The notes under the pieces are model-generated. The model did no database searches and was not told the origin of the DNA. It worked only from the letters and a program-made list of their open reading frames with translations. DNA of 64,000 bases from Pseudoclavibacter chungangensis (GTDB lineage: Bacteria > Actinomycetota > Actinomycetes > Actinomycetales > Microbacteriaceae). Both the position numbers and the translations under genes were made by a program. The stretch is taken from the NCBI RefSeq assembly GCF_013410545.1, contig NZ_JACCFV010000001.1:372001-436000 (forward strand), in the 5' to 3' direction. Shown in pieces: positions 1 to 9,363 of the stretch. Positions within the stretch are counted from its first letter, which is position 1. Every line of letters starts with the position of its first letter.

Positions 1-98
1 AGGTGATCTACTCGAAGTACGGCGGCACCGAGGTCAAGTACGGCGGCGGCGAGTACCTCGTGCTCTCGGCTCGCGACGTGCTCGCGAAGATCGGCTGA
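1..98 (+). CDS. groES: GroES co-chaperonin, C-terminal fragment
   Basis: Only the last 31 codons and the TGA stop are in the window; the start lies upstream of base 1. The visible peptide ([20 protein letters not shown], then [11 protein letters not shown]) matches the conserved C-terminal end of the 10-kDa chaperonin, with its [11 protein letters not shown] beta-strand and the final DVLAKI helix. GroES caps the GroEL folding chamber in the cytoplasm. A strong hairpin about 20 bases beyond the stop suggests transcription ends here, so a groEL gene is not directly downstream as part of this operon. The fragment is short but highly characteristic. Confidence 0.9.
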   Translation, partial: VIYSKYGGTEVKYGGGEYLVLSARDVLAKIG

Positions 99-118
99 CG
101 ATCCCGCACCCGCGTTCG

Positions 119-148
119 ACGGCGGCCAGGCATGTGCCTGGCCGCCGT
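119..148 (+). terminator. GC-rich hairpin after groES
   Basis: Perfect 14-bp arms (ACGGCGGCCAGGCA and its complement) are separated by 2 bases. There is no clear T-run, as is common for actinobacterial terminators. It sits 20 bases after the groES stop and ahead of the rarD promoter, so it most likely ends the groES transcript. Confidence 0.7.
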
Positions 149-178
149 CGCCGTTCGAGCGGTCGCCCGCGCCGGGCG

Positions 179-184
179 TAGGCT
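179..184 (+). promoter_or_regulatory. Leaderless -10 box of rarD (TAGGCT)
   Basis: TAGGCT is followed by exactly 6 bases and then the GTG start at 191. Transcription starting 6-7 nt after the hexamer would begin at the start codon, and no Shine-Dalgarno sequence is present. The same geometry recurs at many other genes of this window. Confidence 0.6.
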
Positions 185-190
185 GCCGGG

Positions 191-1108
191 GTGACGCCGT
201 CCCCCCGCTCCGGATTCCTCCTCGCGATCGGCGCCTACGGGCTCTGGGGATTCCTGCCGCTCTACATCGCACTCACGGCGCCCACGAGCGCGGTGGAACT
301 CATCGGCTGGCGCATCCTGTTCAGCGTCGTCTTCGGGGTGCTCCTGCTCGTCTGCCTGCGCGGCGGCGTCGCCGAACTGCGCGAACTCGTCCGAGACCGT
401 CGCATCGTCGTCACACTCGGCATCGCGGGCCTCCTCGTCGCCGTCAACTGGCTGCTCTACGTGACCGCGGTCACGACGGGCCACACGGTCGAGGGCGCCC
501 TCGGCTACTTCCTCAACCCGCTCGTGTCGATCGTCCTCGCGCTCGTCGTCGAGCGCGAACGGCTCCGCCCCCTGCAATGGGCCGCGGTGGGCCTCGCGGT
601 CGTCGCGCTCGTCGTCCTCGCGGTCGGCTACGGGCAGCTGCCGCTCATCGCCATCGGGCTCGCGCTCTCGTTCGGTCTGTACGGCCTCGTGAAGAAGCGG
701 GTCGGGCCGCGCGTCGGCGTCGTTCCGGGGCTGCTGGTCGAGACGAGCCTCATCGTCCCGATCGGCATCGGGTGCCTCGTGGTCGCGGCCCTCACGACCG
801 GCATCACGTTCGGCGCGAACGGACCGCTGCACACGGGACTCCTCGTCGCGTCGGGCATCGTCACGGCGCTCCCGCTCCTGCTGTTCGCGGCGGCGGCGAA
901 GCGGCTGACGCTCGTCGAGATCGCCCTCATGCAGTACCTCGCGCCGAGCCTCCAGTTCGTCATCGGCGTGCGGGTGTTCCACGAGGCGATGCCCGCCGAG
1001 CGTTGGGTCGGCTTCGCGATCGTGTGGGCCGCGCTCGTCCTGTTCACGGTCGACCTCGCCCTCGAGAACCGACGCCGACGCGCCGCACCGAGCGACCCGC
1101 CGCTGTGA
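191..1108 (+). CDS. rarD: RarD-type EamA/DMT superfamily transporter
   Basis: This 305-residue inner-membrane protein has about ten hydrophobic helices and the RarD opening (GFLLAIGAYGLWGFLPLYIA), followed by WRILFSVVFG and the central YFLNPLVSIVLALVVERERL segment typical of the family. RarD proteins are putative permeases of the drug/metabolite transporter superfamily, and their substrate is not established. The length equals the family norm (about 300). The GTG at 191 was chosen because it lies 6 nt behind a TAGGCT box and the hydrophobic N-terminus starts directly after it. It stands alone, with hairpins or long spacers on both sides. Confidence 0.85.
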   Translation: MTPSPRSGFLLAIGAYGLWGFLPLYIALTAPTSAVELIGWRILFSVVFGVLLLVCLRGGVAELRELVRDRRIVVTLGIAGLLVAVNWLLYVTAVTTGHTVEGALGYFLNPLVSIVLALVVERERLRPLQWAAVGLAVVALVVLAVGYGQLPLIAIGLALSFGLYGLVKKRVGPRVGVVPGLLVETSLIVPIGIGCLVVAALTTGITFGANGPLHTGLLVASGIVTALPLLLFAAAAKRLTLVEIALMQYLAPSLQFVIGVRVFHEAMPAERWVGFAIVWAALVLFTVDLALENRRRRAAPSDPPL

Positions 1109-1132
1109 CCGCGGCGCGGCGCGGTGCCCGGG

Positions 1133-2841
<1,709 letters not shown>

Positions 2842-2904
2842 CCACCGACTCTCTCGCCTTCACCGCCTCTCTCGCTTTCACAGTCCCGGCGCCGAGGGCG
2901 ACGA

Positions 2905-2961
2905 AAAAAGCCGGGTTGTTGCTACCGGGCCCCGGGCCCGGTAGCAACAACCCGGCTTTTT
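2905..2961. terminator. 57-bp palindrome, copy 1 (bidirectional terminator type)
   Basis: Two perfect 28-base arms, beginning AAAAAGCCGGGTTGTTGCTA, flank a single central C. The stem ends in five A/T pairs on each side, so it reads as an intrinsic terminator on both strands. It closes guaB, 63 bases after its stop, and lies only 25 bases before the next start codon. A second copy at 3739-3795 is its reverse complement, including the centre base. Confidence 0.85.
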
Positions 2962-2974
2962 CGGGCCGCTCGGG

Positions 2975-2980
2975 TAGCGT
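2975..2980 (+). promoter_or_regulatory. Leaderless -10 box of the hydrolase gene (TAGCGT)
   Basis: TAGCGT is followed by 6 bases and the ATG at 2987. The matching -35 region would fall inside the right arm of the preceding palindrome, so terminator and promoter overlap physically. Confidence 0.45.
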
Positions 2981-2986
2981 TCGGGC

Positions 2987-3730
2987 ATGCACGTGCTGCT
3001 CGTTCCCGGGTTCTGGTTACAGGGCGACTCCTGGCGGGAGGTCGTGCCCGTCCTCGAGCGGGCGGGCCACACCGTCGAGGCGGTGACACCGCTCGGCCTC
3101 GTGTCCCGCAACACCGATCGGGCGAGCATCGGCCTCGCCGACCAGGCGGCTGCGCTCGTCGCCCGGCTCGACGAGCTCGCGGCCGGTGGCGCCGATTCCG
3201 GCAACGCTCGTGCCGCGCCCGTCGTGCTCGTCGGGCACTCGGGCGGTGGCGCGCTCGTGCAGCTCGCCGCGGACGCGCGACCCGCTCGCGTGGCCCGCGT
3301 CGTGTACGTCGACGCCGGGCCGCTCCCGGACGGCGAGTGCGTGAACGACCGCCTCCCCGTCGTCGACGGCGAGGTGCCGCTGCCCGAGTGGTCGTTCTTC
3401 GACGAGTCGGAGCTGGCCGGCCTCGACGAGGCGACCCTCGAACGCTTCCGGGCCGGGGCGGTCCCCGAGCCCGTGGGCGTGACGCGTGACCCCGTGCGAC
3501 TGCACGATCGTCGCCGGCTCGACGTGCCGACGACGATCATCGCATCGACGATGACGGCGGCACAGCTCGCCCAGTGGATCGACGCCGAGGTACCGTTCGC
3601 GTCCGAGCTCGCGCGCCTGCGCGCACTCGACATCGTCGACCTTCCGACCGGCCACTGGCCGCAGTTCTCGCGGCCGGAGGCGCTCGGCCAGGCGATCGTG
3701 GACGCGATCGCGGAACCCGACGAGCCCTGA
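2987..3730 (+). CDS. Alpha/beta-fold hydrolase
   Basis: A 247-residue cytoplasmic hydrolase with no signal peptide. The opening strand MHVLLVPGFWLQG gives the oxyanion-hole region, VLVGHSGGGAL is the nucleophile elbow (Ser85), and PTGHWPQFSRP near the C-terminus supplies the catalytic histidine. The acid residue is not certain from sequence alone. Substrate is unknown; esterases, lactonases and C-C hydrolases share this fold. The gene stands alone between two almost identical 57-bp palindromes that would insulate it transcriptionally on both sides. Its start has a TAGCGT box 6 nt upstream rather than a ribosome site. Confidence 0.8.
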   Translation: MHVLLVPGFWLQGDSWREVVPVLERAGHTVEAVTPLGLVSRNTDRASIGLADQAAALVARLDELAAGGADSGNARAAPVVLVGHSGGGALVQLAADARPARVARVVYVDAGPLPDGECVNDRLPVVDGEVPLPEWSFFDESELAGLDEATLERFRAGAVPEPVGVTRDPVRLHDRRRLDVPTTIIASTMTAAQLAQWIDAEVPFASELARLRALDIVDLPTGHWPQFSRPEALGQAIVDAIAEPDEP

Positions 3731-3738
3731 CCGCACCG

Positions 3739-3795
3739 AAAAAGCCGGGTTGTTGCTACCGGGCCCGGGGCCCGGTAGCAACAACCCGGCTTTTT
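3739..3795. terminator. 57-bp palindrome, copy 2 (bidirectional terminator)
   Basis: The 28-base arms are the same as in copy 1, with central G instead of C, so this copy is the exact reverse complement of the first. It lies between the convergent hydrolase and gap genes, 8 bases after one stop and 22 before the other, and its flanking A and T runs serve both directions. Two further base pairs (CG/CG) extend the stem outward. Confidence 0.9.
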
Positions 3796-3817
3796 CGTAC
3801 GGCGGGTGTGACCGAGG

Positions 3818-4816
3818 TCAGTTCGCGGTCAGGAGACCGAGCGTGTCGACCATGCGGTTCGAGAAGCCCCACTCGTTGTCGTACCAGGCGACGACCTTGA
3901 CGTTGCGTCCCTCGACCACCGTGAGCTGCGAGTCGAAGACCGACGAGGCGGGGTCGCCCACGATGTCCGTCGAAACGAGCGGGTCGTCCGAGTACTCGAG
4001 GATGCCCTGGAGCGGACCGGCGGCCGCGGTGCGGTACGCCTCGAGGATCTCCTCGACCGTGACGTCGCGCGAGACGGTCGTCGTGAGCTCGACGATCGAG
4101 CCCACGGGCACCGGCACGCGGAGCGAGGAGCCCTGGAGCTTGCCGTCGAGCTTCGGGAGGACGAGGCCGATGGCCTTCGCCGCGCCCGTCGACGTCGGGA
4201 TGATGTTGATCGCGGCGGCACGGGCACGACGCGGGTCCTTGTGTGGGCCGTCGACGAGGTTCTGGTCGGCCGTGTACGCGTGGATCGTCGACATGAAGCC
4301 GAACTCGATGCCGGCAAGGTCGTCGAGCACCTTCGCGAGCGGCGCGAGCGCGTTCGTCGTGCACGACGCGTTCGAGACGATGAAGTCGGTCTCGGGGTCG
4401 TAGACGTCCGAGTTGACACCGAACGCGATGGTCGCGTCGGCACCCTTCGACGGCGCGCTCACGAGGACGCGCTTCGCGCCGGCCTCGAGGTGGGCGCGGG
4501 CCTTCTCCGCGTCGGTGAAGCGGCCGGTCGACTCGAGGACGACGTCGACGCCCAGCTCACCCCAGGGGAGCTTCGCGGGCTCGCGCTCGGCGAGCACCTT
4601 GATGCGGCGGTCACCCACGACGAGCTCGTCGCCCTCGGCGTGGACGGGGACGCCGAGGCGGCCCGCGGTCGAGTCGAAGGCGAGCAGGTGGGCGAGCTCG
4701 GTCGGGTCGGTGAGGTCGTTGACGGCGACGACCTCGAGGTCGCTCCCGCGCTGGATGAGCACGCGAAGCACGTTGCGGCCGATCCGGCCGAATCCGTTGA
4801 TGGCGATACGAGTCAC
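3818..4816 (-). CDS. gap: Glyceraldehyde-3-phosphate dehydrogenase, type I
   Basis: This cytoplasmic glycolytic enzyme oxidises and phosphorylates glyceraldehyde-3-phosphate with NAD+. The 332 residues match the family length. The NAD-binding start is TRIAINGFGRIGRNVLR, the active-site motif SNASCTTNALAPL holds the catalytic cysteine, and the C-terminal WYDNEWGFSNRMVDT is diagnostic. The GTG at 4816 was chosen over an upstream ATG (4840) because AAAGGA lies 8 nt before it and the Rossmann strand begins at residue 2. It ends against the shared bidirectional palindrome. Its upstream region carries a palindrome and phased direct repeats that may be operators. Confidence 0.95.
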   Translation of the reverse strand: MTRIAINGFGRIGRNVLRVLIQRGSDLEVVAVNDLTDPTELAHLLAFDSTAGRLGVPVHAEGDELVVGDRRIKVLAEREPAKLPWGELGVDVVLESTGRFTDAEKARAHLEAGAKRVLVSAPSKGADATIAFGVNSDVYDPETDFIVSNASCTTNALAPLAKVLDDLAGIEFGFMSTIHAYTADQNLVDGPHKDPRRARAAAINIIPTSTGAAKAIGLVLPKLDGKLQGSSLRVPVPVGSIVELTTTVSRDVTVEEILEAYRTAAAGPLQGILEYSDDPLVSTDIVGDPASSVFDSQLTVVEGRNVKVVAWYDNEWGFSNRMVDTLGLLTAN

Positions 4817-4933
4817 TACGTTGGTCCTTTCGATCTGCACTCAAGACTCACGCGTTCACGCGCGCGTGAAAACAGGCGATATCGACAGTGTTCGCAACAA
4901 TCACGCCAGGCCCGATGAGTGTTCGCACAGTGG
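4817..4933 (-). promoter_or_regulatory. gap upstream region: palindrome plus phased direct repeats
   Basis: TTCACGCGCGCGTGAA at 4855-4870 is a perfect 16-bp palindrome. AGTGTTCGCA occurs twice in the same orientation (4887-4896 and 4918-4927), 31 bases apart start to start, close to three helical turns. Both lie where the minus-strand gap promoter should be. This looks like binding sites for one or two regulators; none can be named. Confidence 0.5.
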
Positions 4934-5887
4934 TCACTCGCCGTTCGTGAACGTCGATCGATAGTCACTCGGTGTCGTGCCGAGGATGCGCTGGAAGTGC
5001 TGTCGCAGGTTCGCGCCCGTGCCGAGTCCCGTGTCGGCCGCGATGCGATCGATGCTGAGCTCGGAGCGCTCGAGCAGTTCGCGTGCGAGATCGATGCGGG
5101 CACGCATGACCCAGTGCATCGGGGTGTAGCCCGTGTCCTCGACGAAGCGGCGCGAGAAGGTGCGCGGCGAGACGGCCGCGTGCCGCGCGAGCTCCTCGAG
5201 CGTGAGCGGCTCGGCGAGGCGGGCGAGCGCCCACTCGCGCGTCGCGGCGAAGCGCTCGCCGAGCGGTTCCGGGACGGAGCGGGGCACGAACTGCGCCTGT
5301 CCGCCGCTGCGGTACGGCGCCGCGACGAGCCGACGGGCCGCGTGGTTCGATGCGGCGACCCCGAGGTCCCGACGCAGGATGTGCAGGCACAGATCGATCC
5401 CCGAGGCCGCACCGGCGGAGGTGAGGACGTGTCCCTCGTCGACGAACAGCACGTTCTCGTCGACGTGGATCGCGGGGTATCGCGTCGCGAGCTGACGCGT
5501 GTAGTGCCAGTGCGTCGTCGCGCGGAGGCCGTCGAGCAGGCCCGTCGCGGCGAGCGCGAACGCGCCGGTCGAGATCGCGGCGAGCCGTGCACCGCGCGCG
5601 TGCGCCGCGAGGAGTGCGTCGACGACCTCCTCGGGCGGATCGTCACGATCCGGGTACCGGTAGCCGGGCACGAACACGAGCTCGGCCCACTCGAGCGCCT
5701 CGAGGCCGTGCGCGACGTGGTACGAGAGCCCGTCGCCACCCGTCACGAGCCCCGGTGCGGCGCCGCACACCCGGACCTCGTACGGCATGCTCGCGCGCGT
5801 CGAGAACACCTGCGCGGGGATGCCGACGTCGAGGGGTTTCGCGCCCTCGAGCACGAGGACGGCGGCGCGAATGAGACGGTCCGGCAT
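4934..5887 (-). CDS. GlxA-family transcriptional regulator (DJ-1/PfpI plus AraC HTH)
   Basis: The 317-residue protein has an N-terminal DJ-1/PfpI-like domain (residues 1-170, IRAAVLVLEGAKPLDV and the VFVPGYRYPD segment) and a C-terminal AraC-type double helix-turn-helix (about 215-315: LTLEELARHAAVSPRTFSRRF and the second helix pair ending LGTTPSDYRSTF). Such proteins are DNA-binding activators or repressors; the DJ-1-like part probably senses a ligand. The usual cysteine of an active amidase is replaced by the ISTGAFAL context, so it is not expected to be catalytic. It sits upstream of gap in the same direction and divergent from guaB3. TAGCCT lies 6 nt before its ATG. Targets are unknown. 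Confidence 0.85.
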   Translation of the reverse strand: MPDRLIRAAVLVLEGAKPLDVGIPAQVFSTRASMPYEVRVCGAAPGLVTGGDGLSYHVAHGLEALEWAELVFVPGYRYPDRDDPPEEVVDALLAAHARGARLAAISTGAFALAATGLLDGLRATTHWHYTRQLATRYPAIHVDENVLFVDEGHVLTSAGAASGIDLCLHILRRDLGVAASNHAARRLVAAPYRSGGQAQFVPRSVPEPLGERFAATREWALARLAEPLTLEELARHAAVSPRTFSRRFVEDTGYTPMHWVMRARIDLARELLERSELSIDRIAADTGLGTGANLRQHFQRILGTTPSDYRSTFTNGE

Positions 5888-5893
5888 CGCACC

Positions 5894-5899
5894 AGGCTA
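5894..5899 (-). promoter_or_regulatory. Leaderless -10 box of the GlxA-type gene (TAGCCT)
   Basis: On the minus strand TAGCCT is followed by 6 bases and then the ATG at 5887. There is no Shine-Dalgarno sequence. Confidence 0.55.
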
Positions 5900-5958
5900 C
5901 GCGCGTGCGCACGCGCGCGGGTGCAGGCCGACTCGGCCCGCCCGGAGGGCGGCGCGAC

Positions 5959-5964
5959 TAGGCT
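5959..5964 (+). promoter_or_regulatory. Leaderless -10 box of guaB3 (TAGGCT)
   Basis: TAGGCT plus a 6-base spacer and the GTG at 5971, identical in hexamer and geometry to the rarD promoter. It diverges from the GlxA-type promoter 60 bases away. Confidence 0.6.
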
Positions 5965-5970
5965 GGGGGC

Positions 5971-7098
5971 GTGACTGAAATCGAGATCGGCCGCGCCAAG
6001 CGCGCCCGCCGGGTGTTCTCCTTCGACGACGTGGCGGTCGTTCCGTCACGTCGAACGCGCGACCCGGAGGACGTGTCCGTCTCCTGGAAGATCGACGCGT
6101 TCACGTTCGAGATCCCCTTCCTCGCCGCGCCGATGGACTCGGTCATGTCGCCCGAGACCGCGATCGAGTTCGGTCGCTTCGGCGGTCTCGGCGTGCTCGA
6201 CCTCGAGGGTCTGTGGACGCGCTACGACGACCCGGCCCCGCTGCTCGCGGAGATCGCGGACCTGCCGGCGAAGCAGGCGACCGCGCGCCTGCAGGAGATC
6301 TACCGGGAACCGATCCGCGGTGAGCTCATCAAGGCGCGGCTGCAGCAGATCCGCGAGGCCGGTGTGCCGGTCGCGGGCGCCCTGTCGCCGCAGCGCACGC
6401 AGCAGTTCTCGGCCGCTGTGCTCGCCGCGGGCACCGACCTGTTCGTGATCCGGGGCTCGACCGTCTCGGCCGAGCACGTGTCGAAGACGCAGGAGCCCCT
6501 CAACCTCAAGCGGTTCATCTACGAGCTCGACGTGCCCGTCATCGTGGGCGGCGCCGCGACGTACACGGCCGCCCTCCACCTCATGCGCACGGGCGCCGCG
6601 GGCGTCCTCGTCGGCTTCGGCGGCGGTGCGGCCTCGGCGACGCGCCGCGTGCTCGGCATCCACGCCCCCATGGCGACGGCCGTCGCGGACGTCGCCGGCG
6701 CGCGCCGCGACTACCTCGACGAATCCGGCGGCCGCTACGTGCAGGTCATCGCCGACGGCGGCGTGGGGACCTCGGGCGACATCGTCAAGGCGGTCGCCTC
6801 GGGCGCCGACGCGGTCATGATCGGCGCGGCACTCGCGCGCGCGACCGACGCGCCCGGCCGCGGCTGGCACTGGGGTGCGGAATCACGGCACGGCCGGCTG
6901 CCGCGCGGCAATCGCGTGCACGTCGGGCAGGTCGCCTCGATGGAGCGCATCCTCTTCGGGCCGTCCGACGAAGCGGACGGCACCTCGAACCTCGTCGGGG
7001 CCCTGCGGCACTCGATGGCGACGACCGGGTACTCCGACCTCAAGGAGTTCCAGCGCGCCGAGATGATCGTCAACCCCGCCACCACGACGAACCACTAG
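5971..7098 (+). CDS. guaB3: GuaB3-family IMP dehydrogenase-related protein
   Basis: A 375-residue TIM-barrel protein of the IMPDH/GMPR superfamily, shorter than GuaB because the CBS domains are absent. The start VFSFDDVAVVPSRRTRDPEDV, the PFLAAPMDSVMSPETA strand and the glycine-rich VIADGGVGTSGDIVKA phosphate loop identify it. The position of the catalytic GSICTT loop reads RGSTVSAEHVSKTQ, and the whole protein contains no cysteine, so ordinary IMPDH thioimidate chemistry is not possible. Its role in actinobacteria is not settled. It is followed 30 bases later by glpD, which has its own ribosome site, so the two may share a transcript. Confidence 0.85.
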   Translation: MTEIEIGRAKRARRVFSFDDVAVVPSRRTRDPEDVSVSWKIDAFTFEIPFLAAPMDSVMSPETAIEFGRFGGLGVLDLEGLWTRYDDPAPLLAEIADLPAKQATARLQEIYREPIRGELIKARLQQIREAGVPVAGALSPQRTQQFSAAVLAAGTDLFVIRGSTVSAEHVSKTQEPLNLKRFIYELDVPVIVGGAATYTAALHLMRTGAAGVLVGFGGGAASATRRVLGIHAPMATAVADVAGARRDYLDESGGRYVQVIADGGVGTSGDIVKAVASGADAVMIGAALARATDAPGRGWHWGAESRHGRLPRGNRVHVGQVASMERILFGPSDEADGTSNLVGALRHSMATTGYSDLKEFQRAEMIVNPATTTNH

Positions 7099-7128
7099 AA
7101 GCACCGGAAGCAGGAGGCGAAACCGCCC

Positions 7129-9363
7129 ATGTCGAAGTCGAACACCGTGCAGCGCCCCGATCGACTCGGACCCGCCGAGCGTGAGGCAGCCATCGAATCG
7201 CTCAAGACGAAAAACCTCGATGTGCTCGTGATCGGCGGCGGCATCGTCGGCGCCGGCTCGGCGCTCGACGCCGTGACGCGCGGCCTCAGCGTCGGCCTCG
7301 TCGAGGCACGTGACTTCGCGTCGGGCACCTCGTCGCGCTCGTCGAAGCTCATCCACGGCGGCATCCGCTACCTGGAACAGTTCGACTTCGGGCTCGTGCG
7401 CGAGGCGCTCATCGAGCGCGGCCTCTTGCTGCAGCGCATCGCGCCGCACCTCGTGAAGCCCGTGCGCTTCATGTACCCGCTCGAGAAGCGCTTCATCGAC
7501 CGCTTCTACATCGGCGCGGGCATGATGATGTACGACCTGTTCGCCCGCACCGGCAAGCTGCCGACGGGCGTGCCGTGGCACCGGCACTACTCGAAGCACG
7601 GTGTCGGCAAGCTCGCACCGGGCCTCGCGAGCTCGAAGTACGTCGGCGGCATCACGTACTACGACGCGCAGATGGACGACGCGCGCTACGTGTCGTCGCT
7701 CGCGCGAACGGCGTCGTTCTACGGGGCGCACGTCGCGTCCCGTGTGCGCGTCGAGGGCTTCCTCAAGGTCGGTCAGCGCGTCGTTGGCGTGCAGGCGATC
7801 GACCTCGAGACGGGTGAGCAGTTCGAGATCCGCGCGAAGCAGGTCGTGAACGCGACGGGCGTGTGGACCGACGACACGAACAAGATGGTCGGCGAGCGGG
7901 CCTCGTTCCGCGTGCGCGCCTCGAAGGGCGTGCACCTGCTCGTGCCGCGCGACCGCTTCCAGTCGCAATCGGGCCTCCTGCTGCGCACCGAGAAGAGCGT
8001 CCTGTTCGTCATCCCGTGGGGACGGCACTGGATCGTCGGCACGACGGACACCGATTGGGAACTCGACAAGGCGCACCCGGCGGCGACGAAGGCCGACATC
8101 GACTACATCCTCGAGCACGTCAACAAGGTGCTCGCCGTCAAGCTCACGCGCGACGACGTCGAGGGGGTCTACGCGGGACTCCGGCCGCTGCTCGCGGGCG
8201 AGAGCGAGGAGACCTCGAAGCTCAGCCGTGAGCACCACGTGTCGCACTCCGTGCCGGGCCTCGTGCTCATCGCGGGCGGCAAGTTCACGACGTACCGGGT
8301 GATGGCGAAGGACGCGATCGACGCCGCCGCCGACGCGCTCGACGGGCGTGTGCCGGAGTCGGCGACGAGCGACATCCCGCTCGTCGGTGCGACGGGCTAC
8401 CGGGCCGCATGGAACCGCCGCGCGAAGATCGCGCGCGCGTTCGGCCTGCACCGCGTGCGCATCGAGCACCTGCTGAACCGCTACGGCACGATGACCGATC
8501 AGATCCTCGACCTCATCCGCGAGCGGCCCGAACTGGCCGAACCGGTTCCGGGCGCCGACGACTACATCCTCGCCGAGTTCGTCTACGCGGCCTCGCACGA
8601 GGGTGCACTGCACCTCGACGACGTGCTCGCCCGCCGCACCCGCATCTCGATCGAGTCGTGGGACCGCGGCGTCCAGGCCGCGCCCGTCGCTGCGTCGCTC
8701 ATGGCCGAGGTGCTCGGCTGGGACGAGGAGCGCACGAAGAAGGAGGTCGACACGTACCTCGACCGGGTCGCGGCGGAGGTCGCGAGTCAGGAGCAGCCGG
8801 ACGACCTGTCGGCCGACGAGGTGCGCCTGCAGGCGCCCGACATCCAGACGGTGCTGCACGGTGCGGTCGACGGCGCGCCCGTCGGCACGGCGCCGAAGCA
8901 GGTCGACCCCGAGCCGATCGATCCCTCGGACGACCTCGACGATGCGGACGACGCCCCGCCGTCGGCCGCCGAGGCCGAGGCGGCCGCGGTACCCACCGCC
9001 GTTGCTCGCGCGGAGCGCGCCGAGCAGATCGCCGGGCTCGACATCGAGAACGAGGCGACCGTCGAGCGCACCGAGCGTGCGTACACGGCCGCCGGTGAGG
9101 CCGCGACGACGAAGGTCGAGGCCGGCGAGGCGGCGCCGCTCGGCACGCCCGCAGCCGAACAGGCGGAGGCCACCGCGGACGCGAAGGCGGTCGAGCAGGA
9201 GGACGCGAAGGCGCCCGACGCGAAGCCGACACCCGCGCGCAAGCCCGCCGCGAAGCGGCAGACGACGTCGCGTTCGACCACGTCGCGCTCCACGGGTTCG
9301 CGTTCGCCGAAGCCGCAGGCGCCTCGTGACGGGAAGGACGGCTCCGCGCCGAACGACGCCTGA
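7129..9363 (+). CDS. glpD: Glycerol-3-phosphate dehydrogenase with long C-terminal extension
   Basis: An FAD-dependent, membrane-associated enzyme that oxidises glycerol-3-phosphate to dihydroxyacetone phosphate and passes electrons to quinone. The FAD-binding strand is VLVIGGGIVGAGSALDAV (residues 26-45), followed by GTSSRSSKLIHGGIRYLEQ and the C-terminal DAO_C domain. Enzyme homology ends near residue 565; the remaining roughly 180 residues are low-complexity, first acidic and Ala-rich (DDLDDADDAPPSAAEAEAAA), later Lys/Arg/Ser-rich. The family is usually 550-585 residues, so this tail is an added disordered region. GGAGG lies upstream of the ATG. The stop overlaps the next start (TGATG). 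Confidence 0.93.
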   Translation: MSKSNTVQRPDRLGPAEREAAIESLKTKNLDVLVIGGGIVGAGSALDAVTRGLSVGLVEARDFASGTSSRSSKLIHGGIRYLEQFDFGLVREALIERGLLLQRIAPHLVKPVRFMYPLEKRFIDRFYIGAGMMMYDLFARTGKLPTGVPWHRHYSKHGVGKLAPGLASSKYVGGITYYDAQMDDARYVSSLARTASFYGAHVASRVRVEGFLKVGQRVVGVQAIDLETGEQFEIRAKQVVNATGVWTDDTNKMVGERASFRVRASKGVHLLVPRDRFQSQSGLLLRTEKSVLFVIPWGRHWIVGTTDTDWELDKAHPAATKADIDYILEHVNKVLAVKLTRDDVEGVYAGLRPLLAGESEETSKLSREHHVSHSVPGLVLIAGGKFTTYRVMAKDAIDAAADALDGRVPESATSDIPLVGATGYRAAWNRRAKIARAFGLHRVRIEHLLNRYGTMTDQILDLIRERPELAEPVPGADDYILAEFVYAASHEGALHLDDVLARRTRISIESWDRGVQAAPVAASLMAEVLGWDEERTKKEVDTYLDRVAAEVASQEQPDDLSADEVRLQAPDIQTVLHGAVDGAPVGTAPKQVDPEPIDPSDDLDDADDAPPSAAEAEAAAVPTAVARAERAEQIAGLDIENEATVERTERAYTAAGEAATTKVEAGEAAPLGTPAAEQAEATADAKAVEQEDAKAPDAKPTPARKPAAKRQTTSRSTTSRSTGSRSPKPQAPRDGKDGSAPNDA

